DNA of 64,000 nucleotides from Palsa-1248 sp963737835. GTDB taxonomy: Bacteria > Gemmatimonadota > Gemmatimonadetes > Gemmatimonadales > Gemmatimonadaceae. The DNA is taken from assembly GCA_963737835.1 (NCBI GenBank), contig CAVTUH010000001.1:2914001-2978000 (forward strand), in the 5' to 3' direction. Positions 1 through 8,419 of the stretch are shown piece after piece. Both the position numbers and the translations under genes were made by a program. Each line of letters starts with the position of its first letter. Position 1 is the stretch's first letter. Below the pieces are notes generated by a model. It saw nothing but the letters and a program-made list of their open reading frames with translations. It was not told the origin of the DNA and made no database searches.

Positions 1-122
1 ACGCCCACGAGTACGCCGAGCGTCCAGAGCGTGCGCTTGACCCCACGTTCCGTGATCTCGAGCGTGCGCGGTGCGTCGCTCCCCCTCGGCACCACCACAA
101 CCGTCCAACTGCGACCCGCCAT
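1..122 (-). CDS. N-terminal fragment of a probable M23-type cell-wall peptidase
   Basis: Only the first 40 or so codons lie in the window; the gene runs off the left edge. The reading frame starts at ATG 122-120, with a GGAGG ribosome-binding site about 10 bases upstream. The protein begins MAGRSWTVVVVPRGSD and then becomes hydrophobic (TLWTLGVLVG) where the window ends. This short basic start, a VVVVP strand and then a single membrane anchor resemble the start of membrane-anchored M23 metallopeptidases of related bacteria, but the catalytic domain is not in view, so the family call is inference. A terminator lies upstream between it and metG. Confidence 0.45.
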   Translation of the reverse strand, partial: MAGRSWTVVVVPRGSDAPRTLEITERGVKRTLWTLGVLVG

Positions 123-167
123 CGCGAGCCCTCCGATCAACGGAATCCCCACCGGGCATGGAACGCC

Positions 168-190
168 AAAAAAACCAAGCCGCGCTTGGC
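168..190 (-). terminator. Intrinsic terminator downstream of metG
   Basis: Read on the minus strand there is a CCAAGC-GCG-GCTTGG stem-loop followed directly by seven T residues. This is the textbook form of a Rho-independent terminator and lies past the metG stop, so it probably ends the dnaE-accA-ricT-metG direction of transcription before the next minus-strand gene. Confidence 0.75.
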
Positions 191-308
191 GAGCCGTGGC
201 ACGGTCGCCACGCCCCGCGGGGATACGATGGGAGTCAGGCCCGCCGGCTCCCGTCTTGGTCCGAGACGGGATGGGTAGAAAGTGACGGTTATGACCAAAG
301 GCGAAATG

Positions 309-335
309 GCGGGGTCAGGGGCCAGGTCTGGGAAC
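309..335 (+). repeat. Short GGGGTCA heptamer array (half element)
   Basis: GGGGTCA, GGGGCCA and GGTCTGG follow each other with a strict 7-base period and end in GGGAACG, the same transition seen at the edge of the complete heptamer-armed elements elsewhere in the window. There is no matching inverted arm here, so it looks like a half or decayed copy. Confidence 0.6.
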
Positions 336-352
336 GCCTATGATGCCTGAGG

Positions 353-494
353 ACCGGCGGGTAGGGGCGACGCAATGCGTCGCCCGCCGTTTGGCGCAAC
401 CGGGCATGGTTCCGCCGCGTGGTGCCGGGGCCGCCGAATCGGGCGTCGTCCGCCGGACCGCAGGGCGACGCATGGCGTCGCCCCTACCCGCCGG
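353..494. repeat. Inverted pair of REP-like palindromes (BIME-like)
   Basis: Two copies of the window's main palindrome (GGCGGGTAGGGGCGACGC then a mirrored GCGTCGCCC) sit at 353-385 and 463-494 in opposite orientation, separated by about 77 bases. Each copy folds on itself and the pair can also fold together. The layout resembles bacterial BIMEs built from REP sequences. Apart from this pair, the heptamer run at 309 and the terminator, I see nothing in the 123-525 gap. Confidence 0.8.
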
Positions 495-525
495 ATGGCA
501 AGTACCGTTGTAGTGCCCGGACCTC

Positions 526-2073
526 TCAAGCCGTCGTTTGGTCCTTCGGAAACAACGGCTCTCCTCTCACCACCTTCCACCCCGTGGGATCGAGGGGCGC
601 GGCCAGCTCGCCCACGCGTTGGTCGTGGACGGACCCGGGAGCGCCGAGCTGCCGCCAGACCTCCTCAGCGCGGTCGGGCATGAATGGCGCGAGGTGGATG
701 GCCTGCCGCGCCAACTGTCGCACCAGCGTGGCCAGCACGGCGTCGAGCGCCGGCCGCTGCGCCGGATCCTTCGCCAACTTCCATGGCGCCTGGCGGTCGA
801 CGTACTCGTTGGCTCGCGCGACCGTGGTCCACACGTGTCGCAGCGCCTCGTGGAGCAGGTACCCGCGGCCACCGTCCATCGCTTGGCGATAGCGCTCATA
901 GTCGGCGGAATCCGCTATATCGACCTCATTTGGCCGGCCAGATCGGACAGTACCGCCACAGTATCGCTCTACCATCGCGACGGTCCTACTCAGCAGGTTG
1001 CCGAATGCATTGGCCAGGTCTGCCGTATATCGCTCGTCGAAACGCTCCCACGAGAATGCGCCGTCGGCGTCGAACGGGATCTCGCGCAGCATGAAGTAGC
1101 GGAACGCGTCCGGGCCGTGACGATCGATGGCTTCCGCGAGCTCTACACGGACCCCCGCGGATTTGCTGAATCGCTCGCCGCTCGCCAGCGTCACGAAGCC
1201 ATGGGCCCACACGCGCTCGGGCAGCGGCAGCTCGGCGGCGCGGAGCATCGCCGGCCAGATCACACAATGGAAACGGGTAATGTCCTTGCCGATCACGTGG
1301 AGCTGCGCCGGCCATCGCCTCTCGAAGCCCGCGTCGGGGAACCCGGTCGCGGTCAGATAGTTGGGGAGGGCGTCGAACCAGACATAGGTCGTTTGCGGCT
1401 CGCCGTCACCCGTAGGACGTGGGAAGGGGATGCCCCACCCAAGGCGTGCCCGGCTGGCTGAAATGTCCTCGAGCCCTCCATCGAGGAGAGCCAGAATCTC
1501 GTTGCGGCGGCTCTCAGGAGCCAGGAAGCTCGGATGCTCGGCGAAGTGCGTGCGGAGGAAGTCCGTGTAGCGACTGAGGCGGAAGAACCAGTTCCGCTCT
1601 TCGACCCACTCGAGCGTTCGGGTGGGGTGCAGCACGCAATGCCCGTCCGAGATCTCGGCCTCCGTCTTGAATGCCTCGCACCCAACGCAATACCACCCCG
1701 AGTAGGTCTTCTGATAGAAATCGTCGGGCGATCGCTCAAAGATCCGCTCGATGAGCGACCGCACGCCCGCGCGGTGCTCGGCCGCCGTGGTCCGGATGAA
1801 CTGATCGTTCGAGATGCGGAGTCGTTCCCACGTGGCGGAGAACACGTCGGCGACGCGGTCCGTGAGCGCCTGCGGCGAGAGCCCCTGGGCGGCGGCGGCC
1901 TGGGCCACCTTCTGCCCGTGCTCGTCCATGCCGATCAGGAAGTGCACGGCGTCGCCGCGGAGCCGGTGGTATCTCGCGATGGCGTCTGCGCCGATCTTCT
2001 CTATCGCATGACCGAGGTGCGGGTCGCCATTCGCATAATCGATCGCGGTGGTGATATAGAACGGTCGGTTCAC
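526..2073 (-). CDS. metG: Methionyl-tRNA synthetase
   Basis: Charges tRNA-Met with methionine using ATP in the cytoplasm. The 515-residue product starts MNRPFYITTAIDYANGDPH and shows the class I HIGH motif as HLGH near residue 20 and the KMSKS loop as RFSKSAG. A CVGC pair followed by a GHCVLHP segment near residue 130 is the zinc knuckle of the single-knuckle, roughly 500-residue MetRS subtype. There is no C-terminal tRNA-binding extension, as expected for this short form. Its ATG overlaps the ricT stop by 4 bases, so the two are translationally coupled. The stop at 526 is followed by the REP pair and the terminator. Confidence 0.95.
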   Translation of the reverse strand: MNRPFYITTAIDYANGDPHLGHAIEKIGADAIARYHRLRGDAVHFLIGMDEHGQKVAQAAAAQGLSPQALTDRVADVFSATWERLRISNDQFIRTTAAEHRAGVRSLIERIFERSPDDFYQKTYSGWYCVGCEAFKTEAEISDGHCVLHPTRTLEWVEERNWFFRLSRYTDFLRTHFAEHPSFLAPESRRNEILALLDGGLEDISASRARLGWGIPFPRPTGDGEPQTTYVWFDALPNYLTATGFPDAGFERRWPAQLHVIGKDITRFHCVIWPAMLRAAELPLPERVWAHGFVTLASGERFSKSAGVRVELAEAIDRHGPDAFRYFMLREIPFDADGAFSWERFDERYTADLANAFGNLLSRTVAMVERYCGGTVRSGRPNEVDIADSADYERYRQAMDGGRGYLLHEALRHVWTTVARANEYVDRQAPWKLAKDPAQRPALDAVLATLVRQLARQAIHLAPFMPDRAEEVWRQLGAPGSVHDQRVGELAAPLDPTGWKVVRGEPLFPKDQTTA

Positions 2074-3479
2074 GACGTGCCCGGCGGCGGCGACGGCGGT
2101 GGACCGCCAGACGTGCCAGGCGAGCCGTCCGGCTGGTTCTGACCGTCGGGCGCGGGCGAGGCATTGCCGTTCCCACCCCCCTTCCCACGCCCGCGACGAC
2201 CGCCGCGACGTCCTCGCCGTCGGCGCGGGGCACTACCCGCCGCAGCTGGCTCGCCAGGTTGGCCGGATGTTTGCGCCGCCGACCCGGGCGAGGGCGCATC
2301 CGACGCCGCCGCTTGAGTGGCCGCTGGAGTGCGAGGATCGGGCGCCGCCGGCGTCTCGCGACTCTCGCCTCGACGATCGCCACGGGCGCGCGACCGCGGC
2401 GTCCAGTCACCGCGGCCGACGCCTTCGGGGCCAGCGGCCCGGGAGCTCGCGCGTTGCGGGCCCGTCTCGCCGGTTGCACGCCGATCAGCGACGGCGGTGT
2501 CTTCGACCTCGAGATCGAGGGTGTCGACGCTCTGGTATGACTCGGTCACCTCGCTGACGAGCTCCGATTCCAACTCACTCGACTCGACTGATGCCGCGGC
2601 CTGGTCGGCCGAATCCGCTGCTGATGTCTCGGTGCCGGCGAGTGGCTGTCCGGCAGCGCCGAGCTCGCGCCGCAGCTGGGCGAGGGGGATGACCCGGCTC
2701 TCTCCGTCCGCAGAGCGAAGGGTGACCCGTTCATTGAAAATCTCGTTGGCGACGACTTTTTCCTCGCCGCGGGCCGTGACCAGGGTCCTCCCCTCCTTGG
2801 GAAATCGCTTGCGACTCTCGACGTAGAGCTCGTGCTCATAGCGCAGACAACACATGAGTCGCCCACAGGCGCCGGAGATCTGCGAGGGGTTGAGCGAGAG
2901 GTGCTGATCCTTGGCTACGCCGAGATTGACCGGGCGAAGCTCGGGGAGCCATGACGCAGAGCAAAACTGCCGGCCACAGCGTCCAACGCCGTCCAGTCGC
3001 TTCGCCTCATCTCGCACGCCGATTTGCTTCAACTCGATCCGCGCGCGGAAAGTCGCGGCGAGGTCCCGGACCAGATCCCGGAAGTCGACGCGTTTGTCGG
3101 CGGTGAAGTAGAAGGTGAGCTTCTTGCGATCCCACTGCCATTCGGCGTCGGACAGCTTCATTACGAGGCCATGCGTCTTGACCAGCCCCGCGGCTTTTTG
3201 ACGGGCGGTCTCGTCTTGCGCCCGGACCTCCCGATGCTGCCGGAGTTCGCGGGTCGACGCGACACGCAGCGCCTTACGGGTTGGCTCGCCCGAGCCCAGC
3301 CCGTGTGAGCACCCTACGCAGCGTTTTTGCGCGTGGTCGCCCACCGCGTGCACGACGCCCAGGTCTTCACCGCGGTCTGCTTCGACAATGATCGAGGCAC
3401 GGACCGCCGGTGGCTCCTCGCCATCCCAGCCGTAGAACTCTTTGCGATTGCCTTTGAATGCGACTTCAATCAAATGCAT
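2070..3479 (-). CDS. ricT: RicT/YaaT-type PSP1-domain protein with basic C-terminal tail
   Basis: The first 250 or so residues are a PSP1 (YaaT/RicT) domain: RCVGCSHGLG, a CGRQFCSASWL block and SGACGRLMCCLRYEHE, a cysteine-rich pattern typical of the family. In Bacillus subtilis the homologue works in the RicAFT complex that affects RNase Y-dependent mRNA processing; here that role is inferred from family only. The last 200 residues are low complexity, first acidic (VESSELESELVSEVTES) and then rich in Arg, Gly and Pro, suggesting a disordered RNA-contacting tail not seen in the short Bacillus protein. The ATG lies directly beside a heptamer element with no clear Shine-Dalgarno sequence. The gene overlaps metG by 4 bases. 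Confidence 0.88.
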   Translation of the reverse strand: MHLIEVAFKGNRKEFYGWDGEEPPAVRASIIVEADRGEDLGVVHAVGDHAQKRCVGCSHGLGSGEPTRKALRVASTRELRQHREVRAQDETARQKAAGLVKTHGLVMKLSDAEWQWDRKKLTFYFTADKRVDFRDLVRDLAATFRARIELKQIGVRDEAKRLDGVGRCGRQFCSASWLPELRPVNLGVAKDQHLSLNPSQISGACGRLMCCLRYEHELYVESRKRFPKEGRTLVTARGEEKVVANEIFNERVTLRSADGESRVIPLAQLRRELGAAGQPLAGTETSAADSADQAAASVESSELESELVSEVTESYQSVDTLDLEVEDTAVADRRATGETGPQRASSRAAGPEGVGRGDWTPRSRARGDRRGESRETPAAPDPRTPAATQAAASDAPSPGSAAQTSGQPGEPAAAGSAPRRRRGRRGGRRGRGKGGGNGNASPAPDGQNQPDGSPGTSGGPPPSPPPGTS

Positions 3480-3485
3480 AAAAGC

Positions 3486-3603
3486 CAGGGATCAGGGGTC
3501 GGGTGTCAGGGGTCAGGGAACGAACCGCGACGGCCAGTGGTGGTAACGGGCGACTGGCCTCAGGTGCAGTTCCCTGATCCCTGACCCCTGATCCCTGATC
3601 CCG
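3486..3603. repeat. Heptamer-armed hairpin element A (CAGGGGT type)
   Basis: The left arm is five exact 7-base units (CAGGGAT, CAGGGGT, CGGGTGT, CAGGGGT, CAGGGAA). The right arm at 3570-3603 is the inverted equivalent. Between them is a core with a GGCCAGT/ACTGGCC stem at 3532-3538 and 3553-3559. The whole 118-base unit can fold into a long hairpin and fills the accA-ricT gap. Confidence 0.85.
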
Positions 3604-3635
3604 CCGTTAGGCCCTACTTAGAGGAGTTGCCCCAT

Positions 3636-4607
3636 CTATTCAGAAAATTGCCCCATTCTAAAATACTTCTCGCGGCGGCGGCGGACGAGTTTGTCGGGCT
3701 TGAGGTGTCTCAAGTCGTCCAGGTTCCGGATGAGCGCCTGTTGAAGCGTCTTGGACATGACCTCATGGTCGGCCTGGGCTCCGCCGGCGGGCTCGGGCAC
3801 GATCTCATCGACCACCCGCAACTCGAGCAAGTCCTGCGCGGTGATATGTAGGGCCGAGGCCGCCTTTTCGCGCATCTCAGGACTCTTGCCGTCCTTCCAT
3901 AGAATGATCGCGCAGCCTTCGACGGTGATGACGGAATAGACGGCGTTCTCGAGCATGAGCACCCGATCGCCGACGCCCAGCGCGAGGGCGCCGCCCGATC
4001 CGCCCTCGCCGATGACCGTCGCGATGATCGGCACCTCGAGCCGGCTCATCTCATACAGGTTGCGTGCAATCGCCTCTGACTGGCCTCGCTCTTCGGCGCC
4101 CAATCCGGCCCACGCCCCTTGCGTGTCAATGAAGGTGATCACGGGCACGTGGAACTTCTCGGCCATTTTCAGCAGGCGCAGCGCCTTCCGGTAGCCCTCC
4201 GGGTGGGGCATGCCGAAGTTGCGGTGCAGGTTCTCCTTGGCATCGCGGCCCCGCTGGTGCCCGATCACCATGACCGTCTCGCCGTCGAGACGCGCCCAGC
4301 CGCCGATGATAGCTGCGTCATCGCGGAACGCGCGGTCGCCGTGCAGCTCGATGAAGTCGGTGAGAGCGAGGCGGATGTAGTCGAGCGTGAACGGTCGCCT
4401 GCTGCTTCGCGCGACCTGCACACGCTGGAATGGCGTCAGGTTACGGTAGATCTCGGATCGCAGCTCGGTGAGCTTGCGCTCCAGCGGTGCGATTTCGTCG
4501 CTCACGTGCAACTGCTGATCACCGGCCATCTTCTTCAACTCGTCGATCTGTCGCTCCAGCTCGACGATGGGACGCTCAAATTCGAGGGTGTTGGCGGATG
4601 TAGCCAT
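3636..4607 (-). CDS. accA: Acetyl-CoA carboxylase carboxyltransferase subunit alpha
   Basis: One half of the carboxyltransferase that makes malonyl-CoA for fatty-acid synthesis; it works with AccD, which is not in the window. The 323-residue length is normal. Family blocks include LELERQIDEL-like coiled N-terminus, GHQRGRD, FGMPHPEGYRKALRLLKMAEKF, GAEERGQSEAIARNL and GEGGSGGALALGVGD. Two normally conserved blocks differ: the usual DTPGAYPG is DTQGAWAG, and the usual SPEGCA is TVEGCA. The frame is intact and all other blocks are preserved, so I read it as a functional divergent AccA. It follows dnaE on the same strand. Confidence 0.92.
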   Translation of the reverse strand: MATSANTLEFERPIVELERQIDELKKMAGDQQLHVSDEIAPLERKLTELRSEIYRNLTPFQRVQVARSSRRPFTLDYIRLALTDFIELHGDRAFRDDAAIIGGWARLDGETVMVIGHQRGRDAKENLHRNFGMPHPEGYRKALRLLKMAEKFHVPVITFIDTQGAWAGLGAEERGQSEAIARNLYEMSRLEVPIIATVIGEGGSGGALALGVGDRVLMLENAVYSVITVEGCAIILWKDGKSPEMREKAASALHITAQDLLELRVVDEIVPEPAGGAQADHEVMSKTLQQALIRNLDDLRHLKPDKLVRRRREKYFRMGQFSE

Positions 4608-4692
4608 ATGGCCTGTCGTTCAGGACGCGCGAACGACGCGCAACCCGAAGGGCCGTGCGAACGTGGTTCGCCAACGGCGAACGCCAACCATT

Positions 4693-4722
4693 ACAAGTGG
4701 CAAATCGACAAGTGGCAAATCG
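4693..4722. repeat. Two tandem copies of a 15-base unit
   Basis: ACAAGTGGCAAATCG occurs twice head to tail in the 124-base gap between dnaE and accA. It has the same short, tandem, intergenic character as the heptamer arrays but a 15-base period. Confidence 0.6.
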
Positions 4723-4731
4723 CTCACGGCA

Positions 4732-7700
4732 TCAATTCGCACGCACGAGGCGTACGCGCTCGGAGCCCAGGAGCGCCCGGAGATCATTGAGGGCTGCCGG
4801 TGATGCGCTGACGGCTGCGGAACTCGAACGGAATCGGACCCGCATCCCATTGCCATTGCTCCACCTCACCTCCAGCGGTGCGGAGCCAGGATAGGCTTCG
4901 GCGACCGCGCGAACATCGACCATCACGTGCGGAGACAGCGCGGGACCGGTCATGGTCGGGTCGAGGTCAATGGCCACGACGACGCGACCGTTTGTGCGCA
5001 GCTCGGCCAGCTTCGTTATCGCTTCGACAATGAAAGTTGGATTGTCGCCTCCCTGATCGCGTCTCGAATACCCGCCCTCGAGCAGGACTGGTACCTCCGG
5101 CCGGACCCGATCGGACAGCGCCGCCCAGGCCTCCGGAAACACTAGTACCTCGGAAGATCCTGAAAAATCCTCTACTGTCAACCGGGCAAACTCAGCTCCT
5201 GACCGCTTGCTAACCTGGCGTTTGATCGCGGTTACGACCACTGCCAGCTTGAGAGGGCCGTTGACCCAGTTGCCGAGCTGGGCGACGGTGTGGGTCGCGA
5301 ACAACTCGGCCTCCGTCCGGAAGGGCTCGAGGGGATGCCCGGACGCGTAGAATCCGAGGGCGTCCTTTTCCCTGGCCAGCCGCTCCGTTTCCGGCAGCGG
5401 GGCCATTGAGGGTAGGGTGGGAGCCGAGCGTTCAGCTGTTGAGCTCGCTTGGTCATCGGCGGGCGGGGCGCCAAACAGCGAACCTTGGCCCGTGGTCGCC
5501 TCATGCTGGCGGAGAGCAGCCTCTTGCAGGGCGTGCTCGAGGACGGCGAGATATTGCGCGCGGTGTCCACCGAGCGAGTCGAGGGCGCCGGCATGGACCA
5601 GGGCCTCAAAGACTCGTTTGTTGCACATGCGCAGGTCGACGCGCGCGCACAGGTCGAACAGTGAGGTGAACGGTGTGACCGTCCGGGCGGCGACGATCGA
5701 TTCGATCGCGGCGCGCCCGACGTTGCGAATCGCGCCGAGTCCGAAGCGCAACCGGCGCTCGCCAACGACGGTGAAGCGATAGCCCGACTCGTTGACGTCC
5801 GGTGGCAGGACCTCGAGTCCAACCTCGCGGGCTTCATTGATGTACTTGACGACCGCGTCCGTGTCGCCGATCTGCGACGAGAGCAGCGCCGCCATGAAGT
5901 CGGCGGGATAGTGCGTCTTGAGCCACGCGGTCTGGTACGAAAGAATGGAGTACGCGACGCTGTGCGAGAGGTTGAAGCCATAGCGTCCGAACGTCTCGAT
6001 CTGCGCCGCGATTTCCGTGATGACGGGACGCGGATACCCTCGGCCGACGGCCTTCTCGACAAACTTGCCAAGCTCCAAGCGGATCAGCTCGGGATCCTTT
6101 TTACCGACCGCCTTGCGCAGGACGTCGGCTTCCGCGAGAGAAATGCCGGCCAGGACCTGGGCGATTCGCATCACCTGTTCCTGATACGTGATCACGCCGA
6201 GCGTGCTCTCGAGGATGGGCCCGAGCTCCGGCAGCGGATACGAGACCGGCTCCTCTCCGCGCTTGCGGCGCACGAAGACCCGGTGCATGCCGGTATCGAG
6301 CGGACCTGGGCGCATGAGTGCGTTGGAGGCCACGAGGTCGTCGAACCGGTCGCATCGCATGCTGCGCAACAGATCGGTTGCAAGTGGCGACTCGAATTGG
6401 AAGACGCCTCCGGTCCGGCCGCTGCGGAGCATCCGGTATGTGGCGTCGTCGTCGAGTGGCAACCCGTCGAGATCGATGCGCGTGCCCGCACGCGCGTGAA
6501 TCGATGCCACCGCGTCAGAGAGGACCGTCAGCGTCGTCAAGCCGAGGAAGTCCATCTTGAGCAGGCCCGCTTTCTCCAGCGCGTTCATATCGTACTGCGT
6601 CACGACGACCGTCTCGTCGTCGGACGACGCTGGCGCTGGCCGACCGGGCGACGCGCTCGTCGCCCCTACAAATCGCGGCGTAGTGCCGGCACCCTTGGTG
6701 GTCGTCGTGAAGACGGGCACGTAATCGTCGAGGGGGCCCGGCGCGATGACGATGCCAGCTGCGTGGACGCCCGAGTGGCGCGCCAGCCCCTCGAGCGCCA
6801 TGGCGTAGTCGAGCAGCTGCCGGTACCGCTCATCGCCTTCGTACAGACGGCGGATCTCGGAGATCTGCTCGGTCGCCTCCCGGATCGTCAGCGAGTAATT
6901 GGGCTGATTGGGGACGAGCTTCGCGAGCGCGTCGGTCTCGGCTGGCGTAAAGCCCAGCGTCCGACCGACGTCCTTGATCACCGCGCGGGATTTGAGTGTC
7001 CCGAACGTGACGATCTGTCCCACCGAATCGCGCCCGTACTTCTGCCGGACATACTCGATCACCTCACCGCGCCGCTCGAAGCAGAAGTCGACGTCGATGT
7101 CCGGCATCGAAATCCGTTCGGGATTGAGAAATCGCTCGAAGAGGAGCCCGAACTTGAGAGGACAGATATTGGTGATGCGAAGCGCATACGCGACGAGCGA
7201 ACCGGCAGCCGATCCGCGGCCCGGCCCAACGGGGATCCCCTGGTCGCGCGCGGCCTTGATGAAGTCGGCGACAATCAGGAAGTAACCGGCGTAGCCCGTT
7301 TTGGTGATTACACCGAGTTCATACTCCAGTCGCTCGCGGACCGCATCTGGCAGCGGATCTCCGTAGCGGTTTGTCGCGCCCTCGGTCGCCAGTTGCACGA
7401 GCAGCGCGTTCTCGGACTCGACGCCGCTGGGCAGCGGGAAGGAGGGGACGCGGTAGGTTTTGGAGAAGGGGATGTCGACCCGGTCCGCGATCTCGAGGGT
7501 GTGCGAGAGGACCTCGGGATGGTCTGGGAAGTGGGCGGCGATCTCGCCGGCGCTCTTGAAGTACAGCCCGCGATCGTACCGCATGCGGTCCGCGTCGGCG
7601 CGATCCTTTCCGAGGCCGATGCACAGGAGGACGTCGTGGGCGTCGTGGTCCTCGCGGCGAAGGAAATGCGCGTCGTTCGTCGCGATGACGGGGAGCCCCA

Positions 7701-8289
7701 GCTCCGCGGCGAGGCGGAAGACCTGTTCATTGAGCTCGCGTTGGCCCGGCGAGTCGTGTGCCTGGACCTCGAGGTAGTAGCGACCTGGAAATGCGTTGGC
7801 GTACCAGGCCGCCGCCTCCTGGGCGGCGTCGTACTCGCGCGCCAGCAGATGGACCGCGACCTCGCCGGCCATGCAGGCCGACGAGATGATGAGCCCCTCG
7901 CCGAACTTCGTGAGCAGTTCCCGGTCGACTCGTGGCCTGGTGTAGAAGCCCTCGAGGTACCCGAGCGATGAAAGCTTGACGAGGTTCTGGTAGCCGACGG
8001 CGTTTTGTGCCAGGACGACGAGATGGAAGTACGGCTTGGCGCCGGGAAGGGGCCGTTGGCGGGCCCGCCGGTCGCCAGGCGCCACGTACGCCTCCATCCC
8101 GATGATGGGCTTGAGCTTGGCCTTCTTGGCTCTTTCCTGGAACTCCCAGGCCGCGTGCATGTTACCGTGATCGGTGATCGCGAGCGCGGGCTGCTCGAAC
8201 TCCAGAGCCCGCTCGATCAGGTCATCGATCCGGTTGGCGCCGTCGAGGAGGGAATACTCCGAGTGACAATGGAGATGGACGAATCCCAT
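4732..8289 (-). CDS. dnaE: DNA polymerase III subunit alpha
   Basis: Main replicative polymerase, 1185 residues, the usual DnaE1 size. The N-terminal PHP domain starts FVHLHCHSEYSLLDGANRI and includes AITDHGNMH and ATNDAHFL. The polymerase active site carries the acidic triad in PDIDVDFCFERR and the GRGSAAGSLVAYAL block. An OB-fold region (LAVVVTAIKRQVSKRSG) and a C-terminal tail follow. Around residues 540-548, in a loop before VVTQYDMNALEKAG, the protein has the segment FVGATSASPGRPAPASS, which is encoded by an in-frame copy of the REP palindrome at 6646-6670. The gene faces away from the aminopeptidase gene at 8420. Confidence 0.96.
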   Translation of the reverse strand: MGFVHLHCHSEYSLLDGANRIDDLIERALEFEQPALAITDHGNMHAAWEFQERAKKAKLKPIIGMEAYVAPGDRRARQRPLPGAKPYFHLVVLAQNAVGYQNLVKLSSLGYLEGFYTRPRVDRELLTKFGEGLIISSACMAGEVAVHLLAREYDAAQEAAAWYANAFPGRYYLEVQAHDSPGQRELNEQVFRLAAELGLPVIATNDAHFLRREDHDAHDVLLCIGLGKDRADADRMRYDRGLYFKSAGEIAAHFPDHPEVLSHTLEIADRVDIPFSKTYRVPSFPLPSGVESENALLVQLATEGATNRYGDPLPDAVRERLEYELGVITKTGYAGYFLIVADFIKAARDQGIPVGPGRGSAAGSLVAYALRITNICPLKFGLLFERFLNPERISMPDIDVDFCFERRGEVIEYVRQKYGRDSVGQIVTFGTLKSRAVIKDVGRTLGFTPAETDALAKLVPNQPNYSLTIREATEQISEIRRLYEGDERYRQLLDYAMALEGLARHSGVHAAGIVIAPGPLDDYVPVFTTTTKGAGTTPRFVGATSASPGRPAPASSDDETVVVTQYDMNALEKAGLLKMDFLGLTTLTVLSDAVASIHARAGTRIDLDGLPLDDDATYRMLRSGRTGGVFQFESPLATDLLRSMRCDRFDDLVASNALMRPGPLDTGMHRVFVRRKRGEEPVSYPLPELGPILESTLGVITYQEQVMRIAQVLAGISLAEADVLRKAVGKKDPELIRLELGKFVEKAVGRGYPRPVITEIAAQIETFGRYGFNLSHSVAYSILSYQTAWLKTHYPADFMAALLSSQIGDTDAVVKYINEAREVGLEVLPPDVNESGYRFTVVGERRLRFGLGAIRNVGRAAIESIVAARTVTPFTSLFDLCARVDLRMCNKRVFEALVHAGALDSLGGHRAQYLAVLEHALQEAALRQHEATTGQGSLFGAPPADDQASSTAERSAPTLPSMAPLPETERLAREKDALGFYASGHPLEPFRTEAELFATHTVAQLGNWVNGPLKLAVVVTAIKRQVSKRSGAEFARLTVEDFSGSSEVLVFPEAWAALSDRVRPEVPVLLEGGYSRRDQGGDNPTFIVEAITKLAELRTNGRVVVAIDLDPTMTGPALSPHVMVDVRAVAEAYPGSAPLEVRWSNGNGMRVRFRSSSAAVSASPAALNDLRALLGSERVRLVRAN
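6646..6670. repeat. REP-like palindrome inside the dnaE coding sequence
   Basis: The plus strand reads GGGCGACGCG-CTCGTCGCCCCTAC, matching the intergenic palindromes of this window. It keeps the dnaE frame open and encodes residues such as VGATSASPGR in a linker just before the conserved TQYDMN block. All other strong copies lie between genes. Confidence 0.75.
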
Positions 8290-8315
8290 GGGGAAAGCAA
8301 ATTAGCTGCCGCAAC

Positions 8316-8385
8316 ACAGAAAGTAGAGAGTAGACGACAACCCGACCGTGCATCTTCGCCTACTTTTGACTCTCTCTGGTTCCCG
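8316..8385. repeat. AGAAAGT-type heptamer run with a weak inverted partner
   Basis: AGAAAGT, AGAGAGT and AGACGAC follow each other at 8318-8338, and CTACTTTTGACTCTCT at 8362-8377 is a loose inverted partner. The run lies between the divergent dnaE and aminopeptidase genes, where promoters for both should be. Confidence 0.5.
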
Positions 8386-8419
8386 TTTTTCGAACGTCCT
8401 TGCGCCCGCGGGGGCAGTC

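Noticed and set aside
5911..7971. A 686-codon open frame on the plus strand
   Set aside because: It lies wholly antisense to dnaE, is rich in Arg/Asp/Glu from complementary codons and has no domain or ribosome-binding site.
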